Source: Burkholderiales bacterium (lineage in GTDB: Bacteria; Pseudomonadota; Gammaproteobacteria; Burkholderiales; Burkholderiaceae_F). Taken from it: DNA of 47,908 bases. The stretch covers positions 32,974-80,881 of the forward strand of contig OKRD01000113.1 of NCBI GenBank assembly GCA_900290335.1. Direction: 5' to 3'. Below the pieces are notes generated by a model. It ran no database searches and was not told the DNA's origin. It saw only the letters and a program-made list of their open reading frames with translations. How positions within the stretch are numbered: position 1 is the first letter of the stretch; each line of letters begins with the position of its first letter. A program made the translations under genes and the position numbers. Of the stretch, positions 1-7,134 are shown piece by piece.

Positions 1-485
1 GGCTGGCCACCCGCCTGCTGCAGCTGGCGCGGATCGAGTCGGGCGCCACCTTGAGCCGCGAGCCGGTCGATCTGGCGGTCGTGGCGCGCCTGGTGGTCGC
101 GGAGTTCAGCCAGGCGCTGACGAGCAACCGCCTGCGCCTGGAGGTGGCGGCGCAGCCCACGGGAGTGGTCGGCGACGTCGATGCGATCGCCATCGCCCTG
201 CGCAACCTGATCGACAACGCGCTCAAGCACGGCGGCCCGCAGGCCTGGGTGACGGTCCTGGTGGAGACCCTGGCGATCTACGTGATCGACGACGGCCCGG
301 GCGTGCCGCCCGAGACGCTGGAGAAACTCGTGCGGCCCTTCGAGCGGGGCATGACGGCGGCCGAGGGCTCGGGCCTGGGGCTGTCGATCACCAACGCCAT
401 CGTCCGCCAGGCCGGGGGCTCGCTGGAGCTGCGCTCGCCGCTGCTCGGGGACCGCGGCTTTGCCGCGATTCTGCGCTTCGACTGA
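1..485 (+). CDS. Sensor histidine kinase, C-terminal fragment (cut by window start)
   Basis: This is the 3' end of a two-component sensor kinase, with the reading frame open from the first bases of the window. It covers the end of the dimerisation helix (LLQLARIES) and the whole HATPase domain. The ATP-binding boxes are visible: an N box (NLIDNALKHG), a G1 box (DDGPGVP) and a G2 box (GSGLGLSI). Known kinases of this shape (the EnvZ/QseC type) autophosphorylate a histidine that here lies upstream of the window. The sensor part and the partner regulator are not visible, so the signal is unknown. It converges on the decarboxylase gene with only 19 bases between the two stop codons. Confidence 0.9.
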   Translation, partial: LATRLLQLARIESGATLSREPVDLAVVARLVVAEFSQALTSNRLRLEVAAQPTGVVGDVDAIAIALRNLIDNALKHGGPQAWVTVLVETLAIYVIDDGPGVPPETLEKLVRPFERGMTAAEGSGLGLSITNAIVRQAGGSLELRSPLLGDRGFAAILRFD

Positions 486-504
486 CGCGCCGGCGCCCAC
501 GGCG

Positions 505-2760
505 CTACTCGCGAACGCAGTCCAGGCAGTACTCCACCTGCCCGTTGCGCTCGCGCTTGACCAGGCCGTGGATGTCGGTCTCGAACCCCGGGAAGAGTGC
601 GTTGAACTCGCGCACGAACTTCAGATAGTTGACGATCTGCGCGTTTACCCGCTCGCCCGGGATGAGCAGGGGGATCCCCGGCGGGTAGGGAGTCAGCAGC
701 ACGCCGCAGACGCGCCCCTCGATGTCGTCCACCGGCACCCGATCGACATCGTTGTGGGCCATGCGCGCATACGCCTTGGCCGGGATCATCACCGGTTCCA
801 TTTCTGAGGTGTACATGTCGGTCGTCAGCCGGGCGATGTCGCTGGCGCGGTAGATCGCGTGGATCGCCTGGCACAGGTCGCGCAGCCCCAGGCTCTCGTA
901 GCGCGGCTGCGCGCGCAGGAACTCGGGCATCACCCGCCACAGCGGCTGGTTGCTGTCGTAGTCGTCCTTAAACTGCTGCAGCTCGGTGACCAGCGTGTTC
1001 CAGCGGCCCTTGGTGATGCCGATCGTGAACATGATGAAGAACGAGTACAGGCCGGTCTTCTCGACCACGATGCCATGCTCGGTCAGATACTTGGTCAGGA
1101 CCGCCGCCGGTATGCCGGTCGCGTCGAAGGAGCCGTCGACGTCCAAGCCCGGCGTGATGATGGTCGCCTTGATCGGGTCGAGCAGGTTGAAATCGGGCGC
1201 CAGGTCGCCAAAGCCGTGCCAGCGCTCGCCGGCGCGCAGCATCCAGTACTCGCGCTGCGCCGGGCCCTCGGGCAGCGCGGCCTCGGGCCCCCACACCTGG
1301 AACCACCACGAGTCGCCGTACTCGGCGTCGATCTTGCGCATCGCGCGCCGGAAATCGAGCGCCTCGATCAGCGACTCCTCCACCAGCGCCGGGCCGCCCG
1401 GCGGCTCCATCATCGCCGCGGCCACGTCGCACGAGGCGATGATCGCGTACTGCGGGGAGGTCGAGGTATGCATCATGTAGGCCTCGTTGAACATCCAGCG
1501 GTCCAGGCTCTCGGTCTGCGAGTTCTGGATCAGGATCTGCGACGCCTGCGACAGCCCGGCCAGCAGCTTGTGCACCGACTGCGTGGCAAAGACCATGGTG
1601 TTGCGCGCCCGCGAGCGCGGCGAGGTGACGCCGCCGATGGCGTGCATGTTGCGGTAAAAGCCGTTGAAGGCCGCGTGCGGCAGCCAGGCCTCGTCAAAGA
1701 GCAGCGAGTCGACCTTGCCGTCGAGCTGTGCCTTGATGGTCTCGACGTTGTAGACGATGCCGTCGTAGGTGCTTTGGGTGAGCGTCAGAATACGCGGCTT
1801 GCCCTCGTTGCCCTGCACCAGCGGGTGCTCGCGAATGCGCGCCTCGATCGTCTCCCAGCGGAATTCGTCCAGGGGAATGGGCCCGATGATGCCGTAGTGA
1901 TTGCGCGTGGGCCTGAGGAACACGGGTATCGCACCGGTCATGGTGATCGCGTGCAGCACCGACTTGTGGCAATTGCGGTCGACGACCACGACATCGCCGG
2001 GCGCGACGATGTAGTTCCAGACGATCTTGTTGGACGTGGACGTGCCGTTGGTGACGAAGAACAGGTGATCGGCACCGAAGATGCGCGCGGCGTTGCGCTC
2101 GGCCGCGGCCACCGGGCCGGTGTGATCGAGCAGCTGTCCGAGCTCGTCGACGGCATTGCACACGTCTGCACGCAGCAGGTTCTCGCCGAAGAACTGGTGG
2201 AACATGCGGCCCACCGGGCTCTTGAGAAACGCCACGCCGCCGGAGTGGCCGGGGCAGTGCCAGGAATACGAGCTGTCCTGGGCGTACTGCACCAGCGCGC
2301 GGAAAAACGGCGGCGCCAGGCCATCGAGGTACGAGCGCGCCTCGCGCGCGATGTAGCGCGCGACGAACTCCGGCGTGTCCTCGTGCATGTGGATGAAGCC
2401 GTGCAGCTCGCGCAGCACGTCGTTGGGCAGGTGGCGCGAGGTGCGCGTTTCGCCGTACAGGAAGATCGGTATGTCGGCGTTGCGAAACCGGATCTCCTGG
2501 AGAAAGGCGCGCAGATCGGCCACGATCGGACTGCCCTCGGTCGCCGGCAGCTCCTCGTCGTCGACCGACAGGATGAACGCCGAGGCGCGGCTGTGCTGCT
2601 GCGCGAAGCCGCTCACGTCGCTAAAGCTCGTCGAACCGATGATCTCCACCCCCTCCTCCTCGAGCGCCCGCGTCAGGGCACGGATGCCCATGCCGCTGGC
2701 ATTCTCCGAGCGGAAGTCCTCGTCGATCACGACGATGGGAAAGTGAAAGCGCATGGTCAT
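505..2760 (-). CDS. Orn/Lys/Arg decarboxylase, PLP-dependent (fold type I)
   Basis: A 751-residue enzyme matching the large inducible-type amino acid decarboxylases that turn lysine, ornithine or arginine into cadaverine, putrescine or agmatine with CO2 release. The N-terminal 130 residues look like the receiver-like 'wing' domain. The PLP domain follows, with PGHSGG, a VTNGTS phosphate-binding segment, the DEAW aspartate and the SVHK motif whose lysine (about residue 398) should form the Schiff base. The C-terminal domain is complete. Length agrees with the family (710-760 residues). The exact substrate cannot be read from the sequence. No antiporter gene is adjacent, so a classic acid-resistance pair is not evident. 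The start has a second in-frame ATG two codons downstream (2754), and neither has a strong ribosome site. Confidence 0.9.
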   Translation of the reverse strand: MTMRFHFPIVVIDEDFRSENASGMGIRALTRALEEEGVEIIGSTSFSDVSGFAQQHSRASAFILSVDDEELPATEGSPIVADLRAFLQEIRFRNADIPIFLYGETRTSRHLPNDVLRELHGFIHMHEDTPEFVARYIAREARSYLDGLAPPFFRALVQYAQDSSYSWHCPGHSGGVAFLKSPVGRMFHQFFGENLLRADVCNAVDELGQLLDHTGPVAAAERNAARIFGADHLFFVTNGTSTSNKIVWNYIVAPGDVVVVDRNCHKSVLHAITMTGAIPVFLRPTRNHYGIIGPIPLDEFRWETIEARIREHPLVQGNEGKPRILTLTQSTYDGIVYNVETIKAQLDGKVDSLLFDEAWLPHAAFNGFYRNMHAIGGVTSPRSRARNTMVFATQSVHKLLAGLSQASQILIQNSQTESLDRWMFNEAYMMHTSTSPQYAIIASCDVAAAMMEPPGGPALVEESLIEALDFRRAMRKIDAEYGDSWWFQVWGPEAALPEGPAQREYWMLRAGERWHGFGDLAPDFNLLDPIKATIITPGLDVDGSFDATGIPAAVLTKYLTEHGIVVEKTGLYSFFIMFTIGITKGRWNTLVTELQQFKDDYDSNQPLWRVMPEFLRAQPRYESLGLRDLCQAIHAIYRASDIARLTTDMYTSEMEPVMIPAKAYARMAHNDVDRVPVDDIEGRVCGVLLTPYPPGIPLLIPGERVNAQIVNYLKFVREFNALFPGFETDIHGLVKRERNGQVEYCLDCVRE

Positions 2761-2889
2761 GGCAGCTCTGGGTCGCTAGTGACAGGGCGTGCAAGCCGCT
2801 GCCGGGATGGAAAGATCGAGGAGCGGGACTGTAAACGATTGGGGGCGGGCCTGGGCCCCTCCTTTGGGCGTGCGCCGGGCAAGCCGCCG

Positions 2890-3903
2890 CTAGGACGGAT
2901 AACCGGTCGGGTTGGCCAGCTGCCAGCTCCACGTGTCGCGACACATCTGCTCGATCGAGCGCTGCGCGCGCCAGCCCAACTCGCGCTCGGCGCGCGCCGG
3001 ATCGGCCCAGCAGCTCGCCACGTCGCCGGCGCGCCGGGGCGCCACCACGTAGGGCACGCGCCGGCCCGAGGCCGCCTCGAAGGCCCGCAGCACTTCCAGG
3101 ACGCTGTGGCCGCGCCCGGTGCCCAGGTTGAAGACGCGCACGCCCGCCCGGCCGCAGCGATGGCGCAAGGCCGCAACGTGCCCGTCGGCGAGGTCAAGGA
3201 CGTGGATGTAGTCGCGCACGCCGGTGCCATCGGGCGTGGGGTAGTCGTCGCCGAAGATGGTAAGGCGCTCGCGCCGGCCCACGGCGACCTGCGCAATGTA
3301 GGGCATCAGGTTGTTCGGGATGCCCTGCGGATCCTCGCCGAGCAATCCGCTGGGATGGCCGCCGACGGGATTGAAGTAGCGCAGCAGCGTCACCGACCAG
3401 TCGGGCTCGGCGGCCGCCAAGTCCTCGAGCATCTGCTCGACCATGAGCTTGGTGCGGCCGTAGGGATTGGTCGCCTGGGTCGGAGCCTGCTCCGAGATCG
3501 GCATGGTCTTGGCATCGCCGTAGACCGTAGCCGAGGAACTGAACACGATGGTGCGCACCCCCGCCGCGTGCAGGGCGCTGGCCAGGACCTGCGCCCCGTG
3601 CACATTGTTGTCGTAGTAGGGCAAGGGCAAGCGCACCGACTCGCCCACCGCCTTGAGGCCAGCAAAGTGAATCGCGGCGTCGATGCGATGGCGGGCCAGC
3701 AGCTCATCGAGGCAGGCCCGGTCGCGCACGTCCCCCTCGACGAACGCCGGGCGCACGCCGGTGACCGCGGCGATGCGCTCGAGCACCGCGGGCTTGCTGT
3801 TGCCCAGGTTGTCGAGAATGACCGGATGCTCGCCGGCCTCGATCAGCCCAACGCAGGTCAGACTGCCGATGTAGCCGGTGCCCCCGGTGAGCAGGATGTT
3901 CAT
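2890..3903 (-). CDS. galE: UDP-glucose 4-epimerase
   Basis: A 337-residue short-chain dehydrogenase-type epimerase that interconverts UDP-glucose and UDP-galactose using bound NAD. The N-terminal Rossmann motif TGGTGYIGS, the SSATVYG serine segment and the YGRTK catalytic Tyr/Lys pair are all present. The length is normal (E. coli GalE has 338 residues). I chose the ATG at 3903 because translation from it begins with the classic MNILLTGG opening. The frame stays open upstream to about 4086, but that extension has no family resemblance. The gene diverges from the cellulose genes across a 279-base gap. It acts on UDP-glucose, the substrate of cellulose synthase, so a shared precursor pool is plausible, but co-regulation is inference. 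Confidence 0.93.
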   Translation of the reverse strand: MNILLTGGTGYIGSLTCVGLIEAGEHPVILDNLGNSKPAVLERIAAVTGVRPAFVEGDVRDRACLDELLARHRIDAAIHFAGLKAVGESVRLPLPYYDNNVHGAQVLASALHAAGVRTIVFSSSATVYGDAKTMPISEQAPTQATNPYGRTKLMVEQMLEDLAAAEPDWSVTLLRYFNPVGGHPSGLLGEDPQGIPNNLMPYIAQVAVGRRERLTIFGDDYPTPDGTGVRDYIHVLDLADGHVAALRHRCGRAGVRVFNLGTGRGHSVLEVLRAFEAASGRRVPYVVAPRRAGDVASCWADPARAERELGWRAQRSIEQMCRDTWSWQLANPTGYPS

Positions 3904-4182
3904 GATGGCGTGGTTTCCCGTCACGCGAATGGCCGCGCGCGGCAGGCATTTTGCACGCAAACGCCGGCGCGCCCGGACAAGGATCCGGCGGCGGCGCCTG
4001 CCGCGCGAGCAAGATCGGCGGATTTGCCCCTGGTAAGGATTGCATCCCGATTGCCCGAGTGCTTTGCCCTTGCCAATTCCCGGCACAAAAAAAGATCCGT
4101 TTCATCCTCAAGTTCGGGGGTTTGACGCCGTTGAAGTACTGAACCCCAGAGGCCAATCCCTCCACCGTCGGATGTCTGCGCC
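3904..4182. other. Divergent intergenic region galE / cellulose operon
   Basis: This 279-base gap must hold the promoters of both galE (minus) and the bcs unit (plus). It includes short A-rich runs near 4087-4093, unusual against the GC-rich background. No convincing -35/-10 pair or sigma-54 site could be assigned, and no ORF with family resemblance was seen. Confidence 0.4.
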
Positions 4183-4461
4183 ATGCCCGATTCGCCGCTC
4201 TCGCCTCCCGCTCAGCGCGCCTGGAATCGAAGCTCATCCTGGCAGGGGACAAAGGATAAAAAGAAAGTAAACGCTTACACTGAGAGCGCCGACGGTGCCT
4301 GCCTGGCGGCGCCCCCGCGCGATGTCGGGCGCATGCTCGAGCGCTACGGCGCGGCCCTGCCGCGCTACCTCGATGTGCACCGGCTGCGCGATATCGAGGC
4401 CTCGCACCAGCGCTGGCCGCTGCTGCGGCCGGTGCGCCCGCAAGACGAGGGCGGCGGCTGA
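4183..4461 (+). CDS. bcsR: BcsR-like cellulose biosynthesis protein
   Basis: A 92-residue protein whose C-terminal half resembles BcsR, the small partner of BcsQ: an amphipathic helix (MLERYGAALPRY) followed by the RWPLL signature. It is the first gene of the cellulose unit, and its stop overlaps the bcsE start (TGATG), which indicates translational coupling. The first 45 residues look unlike any BcsR I know and contain a lysine-rich stretch (KDKKK). A downstream ATG at 4333 would give a 42-residue product consisting mainly of the recognisable part. A LacI-type operator-like palindrome (4266-4279) lies between the two candidate starts, which argues that the shorter start may be real. BcsR in E. 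coli is needed for BcsQ stability and polar localisation. Confidence 0.6.
   Translation: MPDSPLSPPAQRAWNRSSSWQGTKDKKKVNAYTESADGACLAAPPRDVGRMLERYGAALPRYLDVHRLRDIEASHQRWPLLRPVRPQDEGGG
4266..4279. promoter_or_regulatory. LacI/GalR-type operator-like palindrome
   Basis: AGTAAACGCTTACA is an imperfect palindrome centred on CG. It matches 13 of 14 positions of the LacI/GalR-family operator pattern TGWAARCGYTWNCW. It sits in the most AT-rich part of the region, upstream of the recognisable BcsR sequence. No LacI-family regulator gene is in the window, so the regulator is unknown. Confidence 0.35.
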
Positions 4462-6191
4462 TGAACGCCCGGGCCCTTGCGGGCGAGCCGGTCGCCGGGC
4501 CAACGTTGGCGTCCATGTCCGCGCTGCTGAGCCGCTGGCTGGAGCGGACCGCACTGCGCGAGACCCGTGTCGGCAGCCTACCGATTGCCGGCTTGCCCGA
4601 AGGCATCGGTGAATTGCCACCGCGCGAGCTGTCGCTGCTGCTGTGCGCCGACCACGCCAGCCGCGAGCGGCTGCTGCGCTCCTTGCTGACGACCGACGTG
4701 CCGCGGCGCCGCGTGAGCTGGATCTGCGCCGCGGGCCAGGCCCGGTACGAGGCCGGGCCCGAGCTGCGCTCGGCGACGCAGCGCAAGCAGCTGCTGGCCC
4801 TGACCTGGACGGGCGATGCGGCCAGCCAGCTGCGCCAGCTCGGGCCCCAGCACCTGCTGCGCGAGCTGGCAACGAGCGGCATGGGGCCGCACGACCTGCT
4901 GGTGCTCGATGGCCTCGATCCCTGGCTGGCGGAAACCCCGGAGGACGCCGCCCTGGAGGCAAGCATCGCCGAGGCCGCGCAGGCCCTGCTGCGCCTGGCC
5001 AAGGCGCACCGCGGGCCGGTGCTCGCACTCGCGCCCGCGCAGGTGCGCGGCCAGCCGCTGCTGCCGCTGCTCGCACACAGCAACCTTTCCCGGCTGGGCG
5101 CACTCCAGCTCGACGGCGCATCCTCGCACCTGCAGGTCGTGCGCTGGAGCCCGGCGCAGCGCGCGCGGCCGCGCCAGCTCGCGGCAAGGTGCCTGCTCGA
5201 GCTCGGCGCCGACGGCCGCTGGCATTGCCGCGGCAGCACGGACCTCGATCCGGCCCCGCTGCTCACCGCCGCCGACGCGCAAACGACGCACGCCATGCGC
5301 GGCGCCCTGCACGATGCCAGCGCCACGCCGGCGCACTGGCGCGTGCACGCCAACCTGGAGGCATTGATCGCGGCGGCACGCGATGCCGTGTCGGCAACGA
5401 TCGTCCTGGCGCACCATAACCCGGACGACGTCGTGTTCCTGGCCGACGCCGTGTACCGGCTGCGGCGCGAGCACCCGCGCCTGCTCAAGATCATCGTGCG
5501 CGAGACCGAGTCCACACTGCGCCGCAACGGAGAGCTGGCCCTGCTGCGGCTCGGCGCCAATGCCGTGGTCGGTCGCGAGCTGGGCTTCTCCCACCTGGTG
5601 CAGCTCGTCGGCGAGCTGGGCGACCAGCCGTATGCGAAAGTGCCCGCGCTGGAGCCGGCGCGCGCGCTGCAGGCGCTCGCGCCCGATCCGATCCAAGGCT
5701 ACCTTCCGCTGCCGGCGTTTTGCAGCACGGTCGAGCGCATGCTCGAGCGCACGGCCGAGACCGCGCTCGAGCACTCCCTGGTGCAAGTTCCGCTCATGCC
5801 GCACGTCGCGCACCTCGATGCACTGCTGGCCTGCCAGTGCCGCCGTGACGGCGACGTCGTCACCGCCGATGCGCACGGGCTGGTCATCTTCTTGTTCGGC
5901 TGCCCGCACGACGACGCCATGGCCGCCCTCGAATCGATCTTCGCCATCCCCTGCTCGGAACTGGCGCGGCTGGTCCAGATCGAGCCCGACGGCAATTCCC
6001 AGCGCCAGGCGCTGGCCCGCCTGCGGCGCGCCGCCGACCAGTCGCCGCTGGATTTCTCCGCGGTCCTGCGCGGCATTTCGCCGGGCCGGCGGCCCGCCCC
6101 GGTGCAGGCCGCGGTCCTGCCGACCCGCAGCGTGGAGGCGGCCCGCTGCGTCCACGCCCACGTGCTGCCGCTGCGGACCGCCGCTGCGTAG
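4461..6191 (+). CDS. bcsE: Cellulose biosynthesis protein BcsE (c-di-GMP sensor)
   Basis: A 576-residue BcsE homologue. BcsE is a cytosolic/peripheral subunit that binds c-di-GMP through a GIL domain (GGDEF I-site like) and stimulates cellulose export and BcsG action. The N-terminal part resembles a degenerate P-loop ATPase. The middle part carries the REC-like segment with KIIVRE and LRLGANAVV, as in E. coli BcsE. The C-terminal GIL domain shows RDGD at residues 462-465, matching the RxGD ligand motif. The start overlaps the bcsR stop. The next gene, a bcsF-like ORF, begins 9 bases after its stop. All features needed for c-di-GMP binding are present. Confidence 0.88.
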   Translation: MNARALAGEPVAGPTLASMSALLSRWLERTALRETRVGSLPIAGLPEGIGELPPRELSLLLCADHASRERLLRSLLTTDVPRRRVSWICAAGQARYEAGPELRSATQRKQLLALTWTGDAASQLRQLGPQHLLRELATSGMGPHDLLVLDGLDPWLAETPEDAALEASIAEAAQALLRLAKAHRGPVLALAPAQVRGQPLLPLLAHSNLSRLGALQLDGASSHLQVVRWSPAQRARPRQLAARCLLELGADGRWHCRGSTDLDPAPLLTAADAQTTHAMRGALHDASATPAHWRVHANLEALIAAARDAVSATIVLAHHNPDDVVFLADAVYRLRREHPRLLKIIVRETESTLRRNGELALLRLGANAVVGRELGFSHLVQLVGELGDQPYAKVPALEPARALQALAPDPIQGYLPLPAFCSTVERMLERTAETALEHSLVQVPLMPHVAHLDALLACQCRRDGDVVTADAHGLVIFLFGCPHDDAMAALESIFAIPCSELARLVQIEPDGNSQRQALARLRRAADQSPLDFSAVLRGISPGRRPAPVQAAVLPTRSVEAARCVHAHVLPLRTAAA

Positions 6192-6200
6192 GGATCAGTC

Positions 6201-6365
6201 ATGCTCCAGCTCTTCCTGCAATCCCTGCTGATCGGGGCGCTGCTGGCCGCGGCGGTGGCAACGGTCGGCGCACTGTTGCGGCGCGCTGCCGCCCGCAAGC
6301 AGCAAGGCCTGCTCGCCGGCCAGGCGCTGCGCTGCGTGCGGCCGCTTGACCTGAGCGAGCACTGA
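6201..6365 (+). CDS. bcsF: BcsF-like small membrane protein
   Basis: A 54-residue ORF with an AGGG ribosome site (6190-6193) just upstream of its ATG. It consists of one hydrophobic segment (LFLQSLLIGALLAAAVATVG), an arginine-rich turn and a short cytosolic tail ending RPLDLSEH. In E. coli BcsF is a 63-residue single-span protein that anchors BcsE at the membrane and links it to BcsG. Position (bcsE - this ORF - bcsQ), size and topology fit that role, but direct sequence identity is weak, so the name rests mainly on context. The next gene begins one base after its stop codon, so it is part of the operon. Confidence 0.65.
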   Translation: MLQLFLQSLLIGALLAAAVATVGALLRRAAARKQQGLLAGQALRCVRPLDLSEH

Positions 6366-6366
6366 A

Positions 6367-7134
6367 ATGCCCTGCATCGCCATCGTGTCGCCGTGCGGTG
6401 GGTGCGGCCGCAGCACGCTGACCGCGTCCCTGGCAACGCTGACCGCGCGCAGCGGCGTCTGGGGCTTGGCCGTCGAATGCGATCCGCAGAACCTGCTCGC
6501 CCTGCACTTTGGTGCCGAGCAAGCGCCCGCCGAGGGCATGGCGAGCCGCGCGGCCCACGGCCAAGTCTGGAACACCGCCGCGTTAGCTGCCAGCGACGGC
6601 ACCCTGATCCTGCCGTTTGGCGCGATGGATGCACCCGCGCTGGTCGACTGGGAGCGGCGGCTGATCGTCGAACCCGACTGGCTGGGCACCCGGCTCGATA
6701 CGCTCGCCCGTCCGGCCGAAAGCTGGACCTTCATCGATACGCCACGGGCGCCGTCCGTGCTCACGCGCCAGGCGGTGCGGGCAGCCAACGCGGTACTGTT
6801 GGTGCTGCGGGCCGACGGCGCCTCGATGACCCTGCTCGAACCGGCGCTGCAAATGTTCGACGACAAGCCGGTGTTGGCCGTGGTCAACGCCTTCGAACCA
6901 GGCCGCGCGCTGCAAAACGACGTCCTGGCAGTGTTCTACGAGCGACTGGGCGAGCGCCTCTCGCCCTACCCGGTGCATCGCGACGAGGCCCTGCCCGAAG
7001 CCTTTGCCCGGCGCATGTCGCCTGAGGATCACGCGGCCCATGCGCAGGTCATCCACGACCTGCATGGGCTTCTGCGCTGGATTCAGCGACAATGCCGGCT
7101 TATGACGGAACCGCGTACCGGTAATGTTGTCTGA
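6367..7134 (+). CDS. bcsQ: Cellulose biosynthesis ATPase BcsQ (ParA/MinD-like)
   Basis: A 255-residue SIMIBI-class ATPase of the BcsQ (YhjQ) family, which acts at the inner face of the cell pole and is required for cellulose secretion. The N-terminal deviant P-loop reads CGGCGRST, lacking the signature lysines of MinD. E. coli BcsQ also departs here (GGVGTTT), so this is family-typical. A Walker B-like FIDTPRA stretch and the NAFEPGRALQND and PVHRDEALPEAFA segments match BcsQ in order. The gene follows bcsF by one base, and its end overlaps the bcsA start by 11 bases. ATPase activity cannot be assured from the altered P-loop. Confidence 0.85.
   Translation: MPCIAIVSPCGGCGRSTLTASLATLTARSGVWGLAVECDPQNLLALHFGAEQAPAEGMASRAAHGQVWNTAALAASDGTLILPFGAMDAPALVDWERRLIVEPDWLGTRLDTLARPAESWTFIDTPRAPSVLTRQAVRAANAVLLVLRADGASMTLLEPALQMFDDKPVLAVVNAFEPGRALQNDVLAVFYERLGERLSPYPVHRDEALPEAFARRMSPEDHAAHAQVIHDLHGLLRWIQRQCRLMTEPRTGNVV

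Noticed and set aside
3904-4086. N-terminal extension of galE
   Set aside because: The frame is open upstream, but the canonical N-terminus begins at 3903 and the extra residues resemble nothing in the family.
859-4125. A 1088-codon open frame on the plus strand antisense to the decarboxylase and galE
   Set aside because: It runs opposite two clearly recognised genes, has Arg/Ala/Gly-rich low-information sequence and no family resemblance. Such frames are expected opposite coding sequence at this GC content. The same applies to the long frames antisense to bcsA (7100-9697), bcsG (9744-12056) and bcsC (14315-17980).
6201-6887. Minus-strand open frames across bcsF and the start of bcsQ
   Set aside because: They lie opposite a tightly coupled operon, show no family motifs and have the composition of antisense shadows.
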